A stretch of 64,000 bases of DNA from Dentipellis sp. KUC8613 (taxonomy: Eukaryota; Basidiomycota; Agaricomycetes; Russulales; Hericiaceae), in NCBI GenBank assembly GCA_002286715.1, contig NSJX01000008.1:149630-213629 (forward strand). The letters are read 5' to 3'. Below, in pieces: positions 60,068 to 64,000 of this stretch. The notes under the pieces were generated by a model. It saw only the letters and a list, made by a program, of their open reading frames with translations. It searched no databases and was not told the origin of the DNA. Every line of letters begins with the position of its first letter. Position 1 is the stretch's first letter. The position numbers and the translations under genes were made by a program.

Positions 60068-61400
60068 GTCGGGTGAAGGAATGGAGAGATAGCCTGTGCG
60101 GAGAGCGTGATTAGATACTTAGATAGTCACGGAAGGTGTGATGACGAAGAAAGAAGACCAGATCCACAACTGGTGCTGAAGTAGCGCCAGATTCAGCTCA
60201 GAATCTGAAGCCAGCAATGTGTTCGGATCCAGGTCCAGGTCAGCATGGTATCGCGCGCGGCGTGGTAAAGCCATTGAACATGACTTCCCAACCGGGGTCT
60301 GATGGTGAGACTTCGGATCGGCCTCCTCCACCTCATACGTCAGAGGCCAGGCTGCCAGGCCTCGCCGGACATGAGAGAGCTTCGACTCCTCACGGGAGAA
60401 CCAGGAAAGTACTACGTATATCCATGCCAATTGTCCCTGTAGGAGACGTGTCCCACAAAGCAATACGGAGGCATTGGGCGATACAAATGAAGATCACTCA
60501 CCTAGTATATGCGCCGCCGTTTACTCTCACAGCTCAAGATAATTGTGCGCAGGTGATGCTCGCGTCAAATGGCTGGGGGAACGACGATTGTTGGGGAAAG
60601 AAAGGAGAACCCTGGATTGAAAGGCGTTAGAACCAGATATATGCGCGCGAGTCGGGCGAAAAGTGGCCGATCGAATTGGTCCAAACTCCGTTCCATGTCA
60701 TAACGTCGCGAGCGAAGCGTCGGATGCGAAAGACACGAGACCGGGCGGCGTGGATTCCATTGGAATCTGATGGTATGACTTCGGGCATGCAGCACCACCG
60801 TGTTTATGACGCGCGCTTCATATACCACACCCCCAAGTCCCTTCCCGTGCTGCTCCTCTGAGAACAGGACTCCCTGGACGATGCGCCGATCGACCTGCAT
60901 CGCGGCAATATGATCGGTGGGAGATTACTCACCGCGTAGATGTGCTGTCCACTTTCTAGCGTGCTGTAGGGCGATAAGACGGGTTATTAAAGCGAGACGA
61001 CCCTTTAACGATGCAAGTCCTGGCTAAGACGCGAACAGCGGGAGCAAGAAGCGATATTGGCGCGTGCGCGTTATAGCTCGGTCGAGCAATTCCGAGTCCT
61101 GATCGACGGTCTTGACCTTCCCTGAGTCCGAACTCAGAAACAAAAGTTCCAAGACGAGGAGTACTGCGGCTTGGAGAGGGTAAAGCAAGGACTACGGAGG
61201 GTGGTGGTGGTGGGAGACAACAAGGAGGGGTGAGACACGCTCGAGGGCGGGCTGGCCGTGGCAGCAGGCAAAGGACCGCTGTCGACTGGGGTTAAGGTCC
61301 GTACCATGTTCTGCTAACGCGGTCACGAAACGTCACGGAGAGTCACACCCCGCTCTTTCACCTCCCTTTGTCACTCCATGGGCGCTCTCAAACGATACCC
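60068..61400. other. Intergenic, divergent promoters
   Basis: About 1.3 kb between the CDC4-like start (-) and the zinc-finger gene start (+). Several overlapping short frames lack support. The ATG at 61378 opens only an eight-codon frame just upstream of the chosen start, a possible uORF. Confidence 0.4.
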
Positions 61401-63122
61401 ATGACCTCGACCAAGCGTCCGCATACCCCGCCGACGACCACCGAGCCCGACTCGACGTCGCCGACGCCCAAGGCGAAGCGCACCGCGCACCTGCCGGAGC
61501 GCGACGCCGCGCGCCCGCTGCTCTGCACGCTCCCGCCGACATGCCACCCGCCGAATAACAGACCGACGCCGCTCGAGAGCACGCGCGATCTCGAGGCGCA
61601 TTATGCGAAGTACCACGCGCATGTGTGCGAGGTGCGCGGGTGCCATTGTGTCTTCCCGGACGCGAGGCTGTTGGAGCTGGTGAGTGGTCTATGCTTTACC
61701 GCGGGACTTGCGCGTGCAGTGGATGGTATCTGCTGGGTATGTGCTGCTGCACGTCTGTGGGCGTGTGCGCAGCAACTACGGGCACGAAGTGCAATTCGTG
61801 TCTGGCAAAGATACTGCCCAATCGATACGACGCAGCACGTCGACCCGTGGAACGCGCCAGCTTCTCGCGTTCGCCAATCGATCCTCGCGTCTGCCCACTT
61901 CCAGATGCGCAGCCGGGCCGTACCAGCAGCACCTCATTATCGCGACACGCACGCACAGCCTTCCCGGCATTCATTTCTACGCGTAAAGCGATACTAAACT
62001 AATATTACGCGTCCCCCACAGCACATCGCCGAGAACCACGACCCGCTCGCGCAAGTGCGCAAAGAGCGCGGCGAGAAGATCGTACGTGCGCACCCCCACC
62101 CCTCCTTCCGCCCGCGCCCTGACGCCGATTGACGATCCCAGTTCGCATGCTACCTCGCGTCGTGCGGGCGCAGCTTCCTGACGCCAAAAGCGCGGCGGCT
62201 GCACCTGATCGCCGCGCACGGGTACCCGAAGGAGTACTTCTTCGCGGTGACGAATCGTGGCGTCGGCGGGCTCCTGCGGCGGTGGGGCGAGGGCGCGAGC
62301 TTGATACGCGGGACGTGGAAGGCGAGGGAGGGTCAAGGGAAGAATGGGCAGGACGACGAAGACGACGAAGGAGATGAAGACGAAGACGAGGAGGAAGCGG
62401 ACATGCCGATTGACGAAGATAGGGAAGTGAGCCCGACACCGAAGGAGCGGAAGCAGCAGCAGCAGGTACCTCCTGCGAAATCAGCGGCGTGGAGAGGCAA
62501 GCCCGAGACGGTGGCGGTAGCGGCAGATGCGGATAAGGCGCTGGACGCGCTCACGTCGAACATGTCCTCTCTCAGTCTTGTCCCCTCCTCCGTCCGCTTC
62601 GGGCGCGGCGGAAAAAGTAGCGGAATGGGGTTCTCGGGTCAGCGTGTACAGCATGGTGCGGCAGCGACTGCGACAACAACGACAGGCAAGGCGCAAGAGA
62701 AGGCGAATGGGCAAGAGAAGGCAAATGGGCACGAGCAGACAATGGAGAGTACGGAGACAGCTATGGAGACCGAGTCGAGAAACGTGCCGGCAGCGAATAC
62801 GAATACGAATGGGAAGGCAGCACCAAAGGCGGCTGCGGGTGCGGGAACTGGAACGAGCACAGGGGGGAAAGCGCAGGGGCCAAGTCAAAACGGGGCGCCT
62901 GCCAATGCAAACGCGAACACGAACAGTCGGGGACGGGGGAATCCGCGAGGACGTGGTCGGGGGTTCGTCGCGCGCGGGCGCGGGGGATTCGTCCCACCGC
63001 CGCCGAGAGGTGGGTTTATTCGCGGTTTGGGAGTGCATAGAGGAGCGATGGGTATGGGTGTCGGGGCTGGAGTTCCGAGGGGCAGGGGGCGCGGTCGTGG
63101 ACGCGGTGGTGATAGCCTGTGA
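61401..63122 (+). CDS. C2H2 zinc-finger protein (ZNF511-like) with RGG tail
   Basis: Three exons (61401-61679, 62022-62081, 62142-63122) join in frame to about 439 aa. Zinc-finger segments appear as LLCTLPPTCH...LEAHYAKYH, CEVRGCHCVFPDARLLELHI and FACYLASCGRSFLTPKARRL plus HLIAAHGYP, the arrangement of ZNF511-type proteins. Then YFFAVTNRGVGGLLRRWGEG, an acidic stretch, and a long C-terminal tail with RGG/GRGRG repeats that likely binds RNA. An in-frame start at 61401 is chosen because the upstream ATG at 61378 stops after eight codons. The first intron (342 bases) is unusually long for this window. Confidence 0.82.
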
Positions 63123-63693
63123 GTATGTGGTGTAGGAACGGATGACGAGGGATCTATGGGCCCGGTGGTGTGGGTCCGGAGTTACGGTCGTAGTTGTAAG
63201 TGGTATAGTGTCTCTTGTACGAGCTTGATGAGCCGTGCGGTCAGGGTGGATCTAGTGACTTTGCTTTAGCTGTTTGTAGGCTTGGTGTACGATGTTGGAA
63301 TGGTATATCCTTTTTGACAGGCTGTCTGTCACAATCACGATGTCCAGTTAACCTAGACATGGACGAAACTCCCGTCCTGCGCGACGGGATATTGACCTAC
63401 AATCAAACGTGAGTTTTGTTTGTGCTTTACACTCGACATTGTCTGTCGCTTCGAGAACTGCCGGAAGTAAATTTAGAGTGAAAACAATGATAGATCTGTC
63501 CCGGTACAATCGGTGCAGTACAGTACAAACCCCGCGCCCTTCGCCTTTAGCCTAGCAATTGTCTTCTCTCATTCACCAGCAAAATCGTTTCAAGGATACT
63601 TTCGGCCATCGCAATCCAAGCCTGCATTGCTCAATCAAGGGCGTAGGAGATGCCCGGATTCGCGGTCGCATCCTCAGCATCCTCGTCCTCGCT
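63123..63693. other. Intergenic, convergent 3' ends
   Basis: About 570 bases without a supported gene between two convergent transcripts. Confidence 0.4.
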
Positions 63694-64000
63694 TCAAACA
63701 TCCTCGTTCTCCTCATCGTCGTCGTCATCTTCCTCCCAGTCCCACTCCGGAAACAAGATCTTAGCGAAAGTGGGTGAATCGTAAAGCCCTTGACCAGTTT
63801 CTGCTTCTGTACTGTACCCAAACTTGGGCACAATAGCGGCCAGCATATCCACCCACTTCTCCACGCCCTCCGAATCGGCCGACATCCGCAGGCCGATCCG
63901 TTCCAACGGCACGCCTCGCTCCCTGGCGGACACTATGCACTCCTCGACCTCATCCAGCATGTCAAGCTCCAGACCCTCCTCCGCGTCAATGACAATCAGC
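63694..64000 (-). CDS. Acidic-tailed protein, 3' part only
   Basis: The frame is open from the window edge to the stop at 63694, giving about 101 residues: LIVIDAEEGLELDMLDEVE, then ARERGVPLERIGLRMSADSE and a C-terminal run of Asp/Glu (WEEDDDDDEENEDV). The 5' part lies beyond the window, so no family can be assigned. The acidic tail and helix-rich stretch are the only features visible. Confidence 0.6.
   Translation of the reverse strand, partial: LIVIDAEEGLELDMLDEVEECIVSARERGVPLERIGLRMSADSEGVEKWVDMLAAIVPKFGYSTEAETGQGLYDSPTFAKILFPEWDWEEDDDDDEENEDV

Overview
The window reads as a nuclear segment of a basidiomycete fungus, most likely an Agaricomycete. Genes are dense and interrupted by many short GT-AG introns (about 45-65 bases). 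Several families are typical of mushroom-forming fungi: a FunK1 kinase, DUF6534 multi-pass membrane proteins, a TPR-CHAT protein and F-box/LRR-like proteins. I cannot name the species. No CRISPR array, bacterial operon, intact transposon or viral gene was seen.

Layout. 0-10 kb: 3' part of a TPR-CHAT protein, TGS1 cap hypermethylase, a salicylate-hydroxylase-like FAD monooxygenase, a small orphan gene and a FunK1 kinase. 10-18.5 kb: two tRNA-Ile(AAU) genes flanking the first DUF6534 gene, then coronin and the second DUF6534 gene. 19.8-33 kb: squalene epoxidase (ERG1), glycine cleavage T protein (GCV1), an F-box protein, cytidine deaminase and the sorting receptor VPS10. 33-41.4 kb: the third DUF6534 gene, RPB7, a third tRNA-Ile, an orphan basic protein and an MDR oxidoreductase. 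41.6-48 kb: an inverted copy of the GCV1-F-box segment, with the F-box gene intact and GCV1 decayed, mixed with relics of a phosphotransferase-like gene. 48.7-64 kb: SDR, secreted class 3 lipase, a repetitive secreted protein, a CDC4-like F-box/WD40 protein, a zinc-finger/RGG protein and the 3' part of an acidic-tailed gene.

The main discovery candidate is the DUF6534 trio. Each gene body lies in an AT-rich stretch of about 1.3-2.1 kb with no CpG, or only one, while the first exons keep CpG. Manual splicing still gives open, conserved exons, including matching 14-, 18- and 26-base micro-exons. That pattern fits selected genes whose bodies have long been subject to CpG-directed (methylation-driven) mutation. 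The nearby inverted duplication of about 4 kb keeps its CpGs, so a general repeat-induced process does not explain it.

Most genes are unrelated housekeeping functions (sterol synthesis, glycine and pyrimidine metabolism, transcription, sorting, actin). No pathway cluster is apparent.
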